The position numbers and the translations under genes are program-made. DNA of 64,000 nt. Source: Blastomyces gilchristii SLH14081. Its lineage: Eukaryota > Ascomycota > Eurotiomycetes > Onygenales > Ajellomycetaceae. Location of the stretch: positions 4,847,150 through 4,911,149 of the forward strand of contig NW_003101681.1 of NCBI RefSeq assembly GCF_000003855.2, in the 5' to 3' direction. Below are positions 23,304-33,900 of the stretch, piece by piece (the stretch's first letter is position 1; each line of letters begins with the position of its first letter). Below the pieces are notes generated by a model. It worked only from the letters and a program-made list of their open reading frames with translations. It searched no databases and had not been told where the DNA came from.

Positions 23304-23760
23304 TCATCTTCTGTGGTGGGTGCCGTCATCGATTGAAGGACGCATACTTATTCCAGGAGGTGTAGTGTAATGAGAGGAAGACCCAGTGACAGTAAAAGTT
23401 TTGGAGAGTGAGAGTTTAGCAGAAAGGCCCATGATGTGCATGTCAACAGAAATGAAGCTGCAGAAGAGAGCGGAGTTAATTAAAATTTCCGCTCCGAATA
23501 GATGGTATACACCTTGTCCAATGCCACTGTATTGCTTCCCAGCATCCAACATTCCATGTTAACCCTCTGTATTTGCTTGCGAGTTCTTCAAACCTTTCAC
23601 CACTCTTTTCAACTGCATCCCTGGCGCCCTTTGCTTCAATGAAAGTTTGACAATCAGATTTCCCCACCATTCTTCCATATTTAGTTTTGACGGTGAATAG
23701 TATGTCAGTGGAGTGCAGGTCATATATCACACCGCAGTATTCTTCAATTTCCTCAGTCAC
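23304..23760 (-). CDS. Small unknown protein, two exons, start unresolved
   Basis: Minus strand. Exon 23760-23513 (reading TEEIEEYCGVIYDLHSTDIL) joins across a 55-bp intron (23458-23512, GTGTAT...CTGCAG) to exon 23457-23304. The frame continues FISVDMHIMGLSAKL and ends DDGTHHRR. The splice restores one frame through what are otherwise two overlapping frames, which supports a real gene of about 130 residues or more. No ATG is in frame at the 5' end, and an upstream exon near 23770-23830 is likely. The C-terminal exon has a moderately hydrophobic segment. Function is unknown. Confidence 0.45.
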
Positions 23761-24375
23761 TCACTACCTATGAATTGGTAGAGGCTGCTATATTTAGACG
23801 TTAGCAACGACTGAATGCAAGGGGGTGGAAACGCACTACCCAGGAAGTATTGGCACAGCGTGAATGTTCGAGGCATCTTTCGCTTGCCCATTGCTGGACT
23901 CATCTGGTGGTGTGGGGTTTGGGTTATGACCAAACCAGCTCAAAAGGCGCAGTATCTGCGACATGGCCAACAGCCGTTCGAATATCAACCTAATGACCTT
24001 CTAAAACAAGGTCAGCCACTCGACATGGTAAAGCAGCGTACATGCCCAGCCGATTTCAAACAAGACAACGAGCGAGCGGTGAAGCGTCTCTTATATTTGA
24101 AACAAGGGTCCAAAGAGACTCATAATTTGGCCTTAATAAGAGTTAGTTTAGTTAGCGATACTGTACAAAAATAAACACATTTGTATTTAGAGCTTGAATT
24201 GGCAATCTGGACCATTGTAGCTTTGGGGGAAATGATATATCCTCTAATTTGAGTTACCGTAGTTACCACTGGGCAAAAGCAAAAAAGATTGGAGGTTGGA
24301 ACAAGGATTGAAGTGGAACAAAGGGGGGGTCCATGCGAGCTTTGGCTGGATGGCTGAAATATGTGCATATCACCA

Positions 24376-24448
24376 AGGACAGCTGCCAAGCCTAAACGAA
24401 TTCACAAGAATACACAAGAATACGTTGTTTAGGCTTGGTAGCTGTCCT
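24376..24448. repeat. Stem-loop with 22-bp arms
   Basis: The arms at 24376-24397 and 24427-24448 are inverted copies with one mismatch in 22. They enclose a 29-base loop containing a tandem ACAAGAATAC pair. It lies in non-coding DNA. It could be a remnant of a small foldback element or a transcribed hairpin; the sequence does not decide. Confidence 0.65.
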
Positions 24449-24765
24449 CCCCATCCATCATTTCTGGGGATTTGAATCTGTTTGTGAGAGCACTGTTGTC
24501 AATCTCTACTATTCCAGTGATGCAGTGAGAAAGATGTCATCTTCTTTTAGTTATAGAACACACTTCTATTCATTTTATCTTCGCCTCTGGGGAGCACTTT
24601 GCTTGTGTTCACACTCGTGTACCATCCTCTCAGTTTGCCGAGAATTTTCCTCGGAATTTCTGCCTGTCTTATGTCAACCACAGCTGGTGTTGTAGAATCG
24701 CTGAGGAAGGCAGTCAGCAGTCATTATGTTCATTTGTACAGTCTATCTGCTGGGATGACAATGAT

Positions 24766-25456
24766 GTGTCTACAACGATCAAACGTTGTAATCAGGTAGC
24801 CATTGAGCAAGTTCGCAACATCCTTCATGCTCGCAGGTGCGAAAATGAAGGTCTTTACTGTGAAGACGGCGAGAGTTGTAGAAAATCGAATAGGGCCGAC
24901 AATCGCAAAGAATCGAACGGGGCCATGGGTAGTAATGACGACGAGGGATCCGTGGCTGACGCGGACGACGACAGGAACAACGACAGGGACAACCACGACG
25001 ACGACAAAGGGGACAAAGAATCAAATGGGACCATGAGTAATGACGACGATGAGGGGTCCGTGGATGACGAAGACGGCGACGACAAGGAACGATGACAAAG
25101 GGGATGGGGAGGTCAGTCTTAAAAGGAGTCAGGAGCTCAGCAAAAGTTTCGTTTGTGCTTTTCAGAAGGCTCTCTCCATTTCCGTTGAGGATTCAGCTGA
25201 TCTCCCATCCCTTGACACACACAATAAGGACATTTCGACAGATGGGCCCGGCACATCCCTCTCCTTCCGAGCATTATTACTTTCTGTGGTATATCAAAGG
25301 ACATCACTTCAACTGGATTTCTCTGTGAAGAAATCAAGGTTCCTTGCATTTTGCTTTTATATGATCGCGAAGCATTTAACACTAGGCAAACACAAAACAT
25401 GGCGAAAGGTTTGTTGTGGAACTCTGAGACACAATGACCCATTGCTAACTTGTTAA
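24766..25456 (+). other. Candidate exons: acidic Asp-rich repeat and following frame
   Basis: An open frame at 24766-25095 becomes extremely acidic (runs of Asp with Asn, Gly and Glu) and contains a duplicated block, KESNGAMGSNDDEGSV and KESNGTMSNDDDEGSV. An overlapping frame continues to 25456 and reads like folded protein (RTSLQLDFSVKKSRFLAFCF). A frame change in the repeat would join them. Both lie just upstream, on the same strand, of the long disordered-protein gene at 25985 and may be its 5' exons, but I cannot confirm splice sites for this part. Confidence 0.3.
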
Positions 25457-25652
25457 GATGAATGCTCTCATGAGAAACCATGGCTGGAATTCCACTCCAG
25501 CAGCGTTGAGAAATCACCGGAACGAAGTACTGCTAGTCAATGGAATTCTTGGATCTCTTAATCAATCATGGTGGAGTTCAGACATATGCATTTCATACTA
25601 TGTTATCTTTGGTGAGATTGACCCTACTAAATTTCTGAATTTCTGATCCAAG

Positions 25653-27568
25653 ACTGAGTGAGTTAGAACCTTCAGTGTACAAGTATGTATATGACATTAG
25701 TCGGCTGTCTGGACCTTCTCGAGCCTTGTCAATCGAGAAAATAGTTGGGGCTCTTCGGGAATGGAACGGGCCCTTTGGTCGTCACCCGTCATTTGATGTA
25801 CCCCGTATAGTAGTCGGGTTTAGTGGAGATGCTTAGTGAGTCAAAAGCCTATGTCTCGGAGTTCTCTAAAGCTAATTGCTGAAGCACTGAATCAATATGC
25901 GAGGCTATCGGATTTGTTGAGCAAAATTCTCACGCTTCTGCTACCAACCGGGGAAGCCCAAATAGCCAGGATATCCACCCCGAGATGAGTCAGAAGCGGG
26001 CATCTTCTTCCAAAAAGGATTCTCCTGTCAAGCGAAGATGCCACCGGCGAAAGGAACAAGCTGGTCACTCACAAGACAAGACAGGGCATACAGCCAGCAC
26101 CGGGAACACAAATGGACAAAGAACTCAATTAAATACACCTGAGGTATGCCAGTTCGCGACAGAAGGTTTGACATCTGTGGAAGGCGCCAGCTCTCTGAGC
26201 AATACTGAAAACAACACCAATGTCCACCGAGCACCATCCGACAGATTCCAGATCAGACCTGTATTCGAATTAAGCACCTCGACTATTACAGGCTTCAATG
26301 ATCCTGCACGGCAAACGTCCGCCAACCACCTGGGAACCTCGAATCAAATAGAAAACAGACGCGGCACATCCTCAACAAGCTCAATATCCGCTGACAACTC
26401 GCTGTACAACGGTCCTGGTGGCTCAGATGTTCTTGAGCGCCACAATGATTCTTTTTCGAACCAAGTGCGCGATGGTTTGCAGCTAAACCCCATCGGGGAG
26501 CTCTCGTTGGAAGAGCAAGAGGTTGCCCAAATGCCTCAACAATTTCAACAACAGACACAACCAACATCCGATCCACCTACACAGCAGTTGGGAGAAGTGA
26601 GCGTGCGAAATGTCACGAGAGAGTGTACTCAAGGTACGTCAAGGGACCAGTGTGTACCGGAACCCTACCATTGGAGCAGCCGCCGAAAAGGGAACAAAGT
26701 AGTTCAGCTTAAATATGAAGTCCCTAAGCTAATTCAATTAGCAGTCAGCGCAAATGACCATGGTGGCCTCGAAAATGATACAGATGTTCCGTCGCATGCC
26801 CCTGGCCCGATCGTCGATGCCCACATGGCACAATATACAGTATCCGGGCAGGATTCAGTGATGCAAGACATTGATGTTACAAATGATATAGTCAGAATAT
26901 CACCCCGGCGAGAGGAAATTACTGGGCCGGTTTCTGTGACAAACGCCGCGGGCAACTTATCGAACTTCGAGGATAACTCTTTCACTTTTTTCCAAACACA
27001 CGATCCTAATGAGGAGTCTCCGATAGTTTCCCAGAGTCATTCCCAAAACATACCTCAGGGAGCTCTGCCCATCAATAACAACTCCGATTCATCTTTTGAC
27101 CCCGCCCCTGTCGTCGACGAAAATCATGAGCGTCAGTTCAGTGGAAGAGTATCTGGACCTATTAATTCACAGAATCGTATACCTGAGGGCCAATCATTAC
27201 ATGGAAATCCTACCCCAGAATCCCAATTGACAGTCGAGCCATGGCCGAGTGTGTACTTTAACCAGAGCGTGTTTCATGACCTCGGTACACAACATCCAAT
27301 ATCTAGGCAATCGACAGTCGAGCCATGGCCGGGTGTGTACTTTAACCAGAGCGTGTTTCATGACCTCGGTACACAACATCCAACTTCTGGGCAATCAACA
27401 ATCGAGCAATGGCTGAGGAGTGTGGTTTATGACAATCATTCACTGGTACTTCCAGATGCTAGCTCAGCTGATGGCATGAACTTTCATCAGTTGCCACTGT
27501 TCCCAAGTTCTGACAGTTCAAATACACGACCATCAGTGTTCCAGGAAGGGTTTATGAGAGAAGCATAG
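25653..27568 (+). CDS. Long disordered protein with 28-residue tandem repeat
   Basis: The main open frame runs from ATG 25985 to 27568 (527 residues). A coding-looking exon (25653-25835, reading LSELEPSVYKYVYDISRLSG and PSFDVPRIVVGFSGDAY) joins it in frame across a 49-bp intron (25836-25884, donor GTGAGT), so the real start is probably upstream of 25985. Just after that ATG lies a basic segment, KKDSPVKRRCHRRKE, which looks nuclear-targeting. The rest is Ser/Gln/Asn/Thr-rich and disordered. Near the C-terminus an 84-bp unit is duplicated (27229-27312, 27313-27396), giving two copies of TVEPWP.VYFNQSVFHDLG. I do not recognise the family. The most 5' exon is uncertain because the next upstream splice would create a stop. 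Confidence 0.5.
27229..27396 (+). repeat. 84-bp tandem duplication inside a coding region
   Basis: Two adjacent 84-base units are nearly identical (a few substitutions), keep the reading frame and duplicate 28 residues. The start of a third, divergent unit (IEQW) follows. Confidence 0.85.
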
Positions 27569-27709
27569 GAAATAAAATTATTGTAATACATAATTTAATT
27601 CAAAGTACAGGATTACTCCGCTTAAACTATTCAACGATCTCACATTCTATTCTCTCTGATATCTTGTAGATATCCCCGTGGCCGATCTTGCCATCCGTCT
27701 TAAAGTGGT

Positions 27710-28165
27710 TTAGACGATGAGTAGGTCAACACAAGAGTGGAAATAGCACTCAGTCCCTGTAACCTCTACAACACTTCCAGCTGGAACGGTTATTATTGAA
27801 TTTTGATCAGGGCGATCGGATACCATGAAATCATTTGATATAGGGACGAGATTCACAGGATTCGGTGTGATAAACCGGGTGCGGTCACTTATTCTCAGAA
27901 TTTTAAATGAGTCCTGACAATAGCCATCAGTTACCTAGTATCCATGAAGGGAGGGAGGAATGACACTTACATCTGCCTCAACTTCATGTAATATGGTTTC
28001 AACTTTCGAAGAGTCTAGAGACTCTACTATGCTTTCCTTCATAGTATTGGATATCGAGCGCCACGATGCGACTTTATTCACATGTTCTTTGAGATATTTC
28101 AGTTCATTGTCGCATTCTAGAGGCAACCGGCGAACATTCAGGTATTACTTCGATTCGCTCGACAT
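27710..28165 (-). pseudogene. Unknown small gene with an early in-frame stop
   Basis: Minus strand. From ATG 28165 the frame reads MSSESK, then TAA (28145-28147), then continues YLNVRRLPLECDNELKYLKE without interruption. A 57-bp intron (27914-27970, GTAAGT...TTGTCAG) joins it in phase 0 to an exon reading DSFKILRISDRTRFITPNPV and ending CYFHSCVDLLIV with TAA at 27710. The good splice sites and coherent protein argue for a gene. The TAA could be a CAA glutamine codon after one C-to-T change. Alternatively, the true start could lie elsewhere, for example in an upstream exon. Family unknown. Confidence 0.45.
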
Positions 28166-29385
28166 ATCGCTTGGAAGATAGATGCGGGGCGTAATGATGA
28201 CGGCGTGGGAGTTAACAATTCTGAGGTGAGCTTGCGAAGAGGTTGATCCATGGATATAAGGTCGTAACGTGTGGATATTGGAACGGTGTTGTCGGGTCGG
28301 GGAAAATTTTTTAGAGGGGCACCCAACCCCACCATCACACAGCGTCTTGCCTCTTGGCATTAAAACCAACCCTACTCACTCTGCCTGTCTTGCGGCGCTT
28401 TTCCCATGCTAAAATATGTTCAAAGGTACCGGCTTCCCAAAAAAGGACTCTGTAGGCATCTTTCTATATATGGGTAAAGTAGAGATGAAGATTTTACATA
28501 ATTGATTTAGCGACATCATCGTCCGGCATTCCCGTCATCAGATGCGACGAGATCAAATAAGTTAATGTAAACAAAAAAGAAAGCATTGCTAGGGGAGATA
28601 ACTAGGCCCCACGGTGGGTGGGCCTGAAAAACACAAGTTTTCTGCTTGCACCCAGTGCAGTCAATAATGATCGAATTCTTGGCTCCTTCTGTCCGAAGGA
28701 AATCAGAGTGTCCTTGCTGAATGACCAGAAATAAAGCCTTGGATATATGTTGGCCGTTACGGCCGTTGCGGCTATTGGCTGTGGCGATCTCGCTAGATCA
28801 CGTGACCAACCACTATATTAAGCTCTTTGTAGATAGATCTATCAATACAACCTTCAACTATTCTAATGTAATCAACCACAGTCCAGCTAACGCTCGTTTC
28901 CACCTAATACTCGCCTTTGTAAATCAATTACAATCAACTTTAAATGTTAATATCTTGATAAATATTCATTATTTTAATTTTTTAATTTATAATCTATAAA
29001 TATCAAGACTTATAGTATAATATAATTCAAAATTCTTATAATATAGTTAAAATTGATTAAAATGTAGATTTAATTAGAAAATAAAATACAGTAAAATAAA
29101 ATATATAATATTTTATTATAAATTAAGAAATATATATTTATATATTATTAAAAATAATAATTCTTATATAAATATATTATAATTTAATAAATATTAAATT
29201 ATTTTATATAAGAATTCTATATTTTAATTTTTAAGAATTTTTTTATTTTTTTATTATAATTCTTTTTATAAATTACAGATAAAATATTGTAAATTCTTGA
29301 AATTTTAAATTTTAAAAAATAATTTATTAAATATTAATATATTTAAATAATTTGATATAATAATTTATTTAAATTATAATTTTAA
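28166..29385. other. Boundary between gene region and AT-rich block
   Basis: No supported gene. A palindromic TCACGTGA lies at 28798-28805. From about 28930 the base composition changes abruptly. Between 28980 and 29385 C and G become very rare and the sequence is mostly A/T runs, more extreme than the transposons that follow. Confidence 0.6.
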
Positions 29386-29390
29386 AGTAT

Positions 29391-30320
29391 TGAAATATGA
29401 TGAAACTGAAGCAGTGACTAGTTAGTAGTATTATATAGAGATAGTTATTTAAGAAGCTGTATAAGTAAGCTTAACTATCTTACTTAAATAGTGAGCTTGT
29501 AAGCTACAGAGTTATTATAAGAATATCACAGATACAGTACTTAGTATACTAAGAAGATTATATAAGAAATACAGTAACTCTTGTATATCTTTCAGTAGAA
29601 GAAAAATGAATCACTGATCTTTTTAATAAGAAGTCAGCATCTAGCTATTCTATATAGATAATAAGTGAATACTCTTCTTCTATTTTATAAGTGAGAATAG
29701 TTAGAGTGATATCTCAGTGATATCTTACTATTATAAAAGAGTAATCTACTGACTTTATATAAAAGTAATTATTATTATTATTATTATTCTTTCATTATAC
29801 TCATATGCAAGCGGAGCTTATGATGAGTCCTTGCGTGATGTTAAATACAGGTCAAGTGTTGGTTATACAGGAGGAAATACAGGTGTTGAGACCATGTCAA
29901 GATAACAAGAACATAGGAAAATACAAAGGAGTGACAATTAGATACATGTGATAATAACTTCCCAGCCCAGGAACATAGAGCGATTCATTGAAGCAATTTG
30001 TACACCTCTGTATTTATTAGAAACCTGAGGTGCTTGAGTTCCGGATTTAATGTATCCCCTGCGGGTTTCGAACCCACGCGCCTTGGTTTCCCACGCCAAG
30101 GTGCTACTGAGTGGCCGCATTAACCATTCAGCCACCGGGGTGATATAAAAGTAAGATTCTTATATTTATTAATCAGATCTTTCTATAATATATCTGAATA
30201 ATATTATAGAGTGATTGAAAATCAGTTTAAATAGTCTATAAAATGAATGAAATTATCTGTAAGAAAGCAATAAACTGTGTGAAACTATAATAAGATCTTA
30301 ATATAACTGAGAGTGTAATA
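29391..30320 (-). repeat. 3' LTR of Gypsy copy 1, split by a SINE
   Basis: Aligns end to end with 37118-37661 once 386 bases (SINE plus one target copy) are removed. Almost every difference between the two LTRs is a C/T or G/A transition. Confidence 0.88.
29769..30142 (-). mobile_element. tRNA-derived SINE inserted in the LTR
   Basis: A 374-bp insertion flanked by the 12-bp direct repeat ATATAAAAGTAA (29757-29768 and 30143-30154). On the minus strand it begins with a tRNA-like head containing an A box (TGGCTGAATGGTTAATGCGG) and a B box (GGGTTCGAACCC), which form an internal RNA polymerase III promoter. It ends in a (TAA)n tail. Unlike the LTR around it, the SINE keeps normal CC, GG and CG content, so it arrived after most of the decay. 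The head resembles a long-variable-arm tRNA (Ser/Leu class), but I cannot name the parent tRNA. A functional tRNA gene is unlikely because the acceptor stem does not pair cleanly and a long body follows. Confidence 0.85.
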
Positions 30321-30999
30321 ATACTCTCTTCTTTAAGAGTATAGTTTCAATACTCTTAAGATTATCAAATTAGAAGTTATTTTTATTATATAGCAATAAT
30401 TATCAACTGATTAATAGTATATATACTGCAGTACAAAGAAATAGATGAGTTTTCTCTGCTAACTGTATAAATCTTTCTTTCTCATCTCTATTCAAATCAA
30501 ATATATAGTAAGTAAGTTTCTTATATATCAATTTAAAATGTGAAAAATGTAGTTAATAAGTGACTTATAGATCTCTTATCATATTCTGTTTTATATATAG
30601 AATTCTCTGCAAAAGTGATATATTTTAGAGACAAAGCTAATAGTAGTAATAGAATTTTTTAAAAAGATTTTCTTTTCTCTCTGTAATATATTTTTCTTTC
30701 TCTCTCTCATCTATAATAGTAAGTGTATGAGAGCATTATTCTTGAAAGATAATAAGAGACTTATTCTGATATTCTCTAGTAAGTAATAAACATCTTTATA
30801 ATGCAGCTGCAGCCTCTGTAGCTGTTAAGAAAGTCAGGTTGAAGATAGAGACAGCAGTGTCAATGAGCTGCAGAAGTACTGCTTTTATTATTATATCTTC
30901 TTCTTCTTCTGCATCTCTTACAGCTGTGATGATAGTAGTCATATCTTGCAGTGAGATATTATTTCTTCTGCTGATCAGTTTATCTGCATTTAGTTTATT

Positions 31000-33900
31000 T
31001 TCTGCCTCTTTTATTACTGTTGTGACACTGCCTCTCTCTTCAGCTAATATAGTAATGTATAACCTTATATAATCATTCAGAGAGAATCTCAGAGAGAGCT
31101 TGATTTCAGAAACAGTGACTCTGAGAAGCTCAATTTATAGTTCTTCTTTCATAACATACTCAAGCTCTGCTTAGAATACTGCTGAGTTAAGTCTGTAGAG
31201 TTCTGTAGTTTCTTTATCTTCTCTCTGTAAGAAGACTTTAGTGCAGTCTCTAGTCAGCACTTCTACTTATCTACACTATGTCAAGCAGCTGAAGAAAGAG
31301 AATTTTATATATCTATCTCTTCTCTCACTTCTGTTATTTTTACTATATCTGTAATAATGACTTCTATCTCTCTGTAAGTATTATCTATTCTATAAGAAGA
31401 CATTATATTGATTCTGACAAGAAGCTCAGATACTCAAGCAGTATAGAGTGAGAGTCTCAGAGCTTTAAGTATTGACAGATTCTGTTAAGACTGAGAAGAT
31501 CTCTCTTACTTATCTGTAAAAGAAGATAAAAGTGTGAATCTCTGAGATAAAAAAATATCTCAGAATGACTGATCTCAAGAAGAGATTAGTCAGCACTGTT
31601 ATTGAAAGTATTATAGAGATAAATTACTGATTAAAGAGAATCTCACTTCAATTAAAGCAGATAACTGAGATGCTTTATAAATTGATAAGTTAATAATTTT
31701 ATATATCTCTCATACTCTTCTATGATACTGCAGTACTAACTTCTTAACAGATAAAGATGCTAGTGCTGAAGACTTCAATGATAAAGAATAAGTTTAATAA
31801 GAGTGTAATTATTGATAAGTAGACTTTGATCTCTCTTTAACTTTTTCAGCAGACTGTGACTCTATTAAAATAGCAGCAGTTCATAGATTAATAATATTAA
31901 TCTTTATTAGTTTTAAATATCTCTTTCTTTTCTTATTAACTGCTTTAGAAATTTTATACATGTGTAATCTCATTAAACTTCTAAAAACTCTTTGAGAGAA
32001 AATAGAAGAAGAGTGCTACAGAGTTCATAAGATACTGACTTATTATTATAAGATTATCTCTAAAAAAACTCTTTGAGAAAAAATAAAAAGTCTCAAGTAG
32101 TATTTCTTACTTAATATCTCTGATATATAATAAAACAGTCTGTACTAGCTATTTCATAGCTTGCAATCTCTTTCTCAGCATTTTTTAAATACTTAAGTGA
32201 TTTTCATGAATTCTCTGATAATAAATAATCTTCTTATTTAACAAGGTATTGAAGCTTGCTGTAATATATTTACTTCTTCAATATTTTCTTCATAAGATAT
32301 TCAGTATCACTCTTAATCTTAATATTATCTGATCAAGACAGCTCTGCTCTGAGATATTGCTTATAGAGCTCTAAATAGAAAATGTGAAAAACAGAATGAA
32401 TTGATTTCAATTCTGAGAATAACTTCAACTTATATACCTGCTTATTCATCACTCTTATTACTGAGAAAGATTCTAGTCACTGCTCACTGAGCTTCTTATA
32501 TAATCTTATTATCTTGATATTCTTTACTGAAAGTAGTACTTAATTCTCTATTAAGAACTTCATTGAAAGATGTTTTCAATTATAGTATTTTATCTATTAC
32601 TTCTGAGTACAGTGAATACTTTTCATCATCTTCTTATGAATTTTATTTAAAAATTTCAATGTTACTTTTACTTCTGATACTGAGAGATACTCTGTTCTCT
32701 GTATCTGTTTAATATTCTGACTATCTATTCTTCTCTTTGAAATATTATCTGTGATGTCACTGAGTAATAAAGAATTATATTTATAATAAGTATAGAAAGA
32801 AGATACTTTTAAGATTGCATTCTTTGCATTATTATACATGAATTTAACAGTTAGAAGATATTTAGGTCAATTATTCTGATAATATAAATAGAATGTTTAA
32901 AGATACTATTCTAATATCTGATTGTAATATTCAGTCTGATCATCTATCTGCAGATGAAATATAATACTGAGAAGATATCTTATTATAAAATTATAGTAAA
33001 ATGCTGATCAGTATTTACTAATAAAGAGAAATTCTTGATCTGTTATTAACAATTTCAGAGCACTGTGATTATAAATAATAATACTTAAAAATAGATTAGT
33101 TAATTCAGAGACTTTAATCTTTTTATAAATAGAGATATATTTAGTTATCTTTATGAAGCAGTTAATAATGATTAAAATTAAGTCATATTCTTTAACTCTT
33201 GTTAACTTCAGTAGATCAACTATGAAATTCATTGATAGATTCTACTACAAGTTCTTTGAAATAGATAGTGATACTAACTCACTGTATTACTTATACTGCA
33301 GAATATTTATTCTTTAATAGATATTATAAGTCTTAATATACTGTTTAATATCTGCTCAGAGCTTGTCTTAAATATATTTATATTTTAGAAGATTCTCAGT
33401 CTTCTCTAATCTGAAGTGCCTCATATAAGAATTATTATAATGAATTTTTAATAACTTCTGACACATCACTCTGCTATAAGAGATGAAGACTGAATTATTC
33501 AGTAGTAGAAGTTCATACTCTTTTAGTTATCAGTAACTTGATTTCTTAGTAACACTGTTCTACTCAGAGTCTGTCTCTTTCAAGTTTAAATCAGATTCTT
33601 TCTTCTTTAACTTCTGAATTCAAGCTGTAGTAGAGATGTTCCTCTTCTGTAACTTATCAATAAATTTCAAAAGTAGTTAAGTTAGAAGATTATAGATTAT
33701 TTTATTCTTTATTAATTCAATAATAGTAAGATATAATATAAGAAGCTTATGATCTTCAGTGTCAGTTCTCTGCAGAGATCTGGGTTTTCTTTCATCTTCT
33801 ATACTGAGTCATGCAGCTGTCTTATCAGTGCTGTTTTCAAGCTTCAGAGAATCTCAATTCTCTGCAGTCAGCTTCTTCTGCAGTGATAACAGAGATTCTT

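Noticed and set aside
30055..30142. A functional tRNA gene
   Set aside because: A and B boxes are present, but the acceptor stem does not pair well, a 280-base body and (TAA)n tail follow, and target duplications flank the unit. It is a SINE head.
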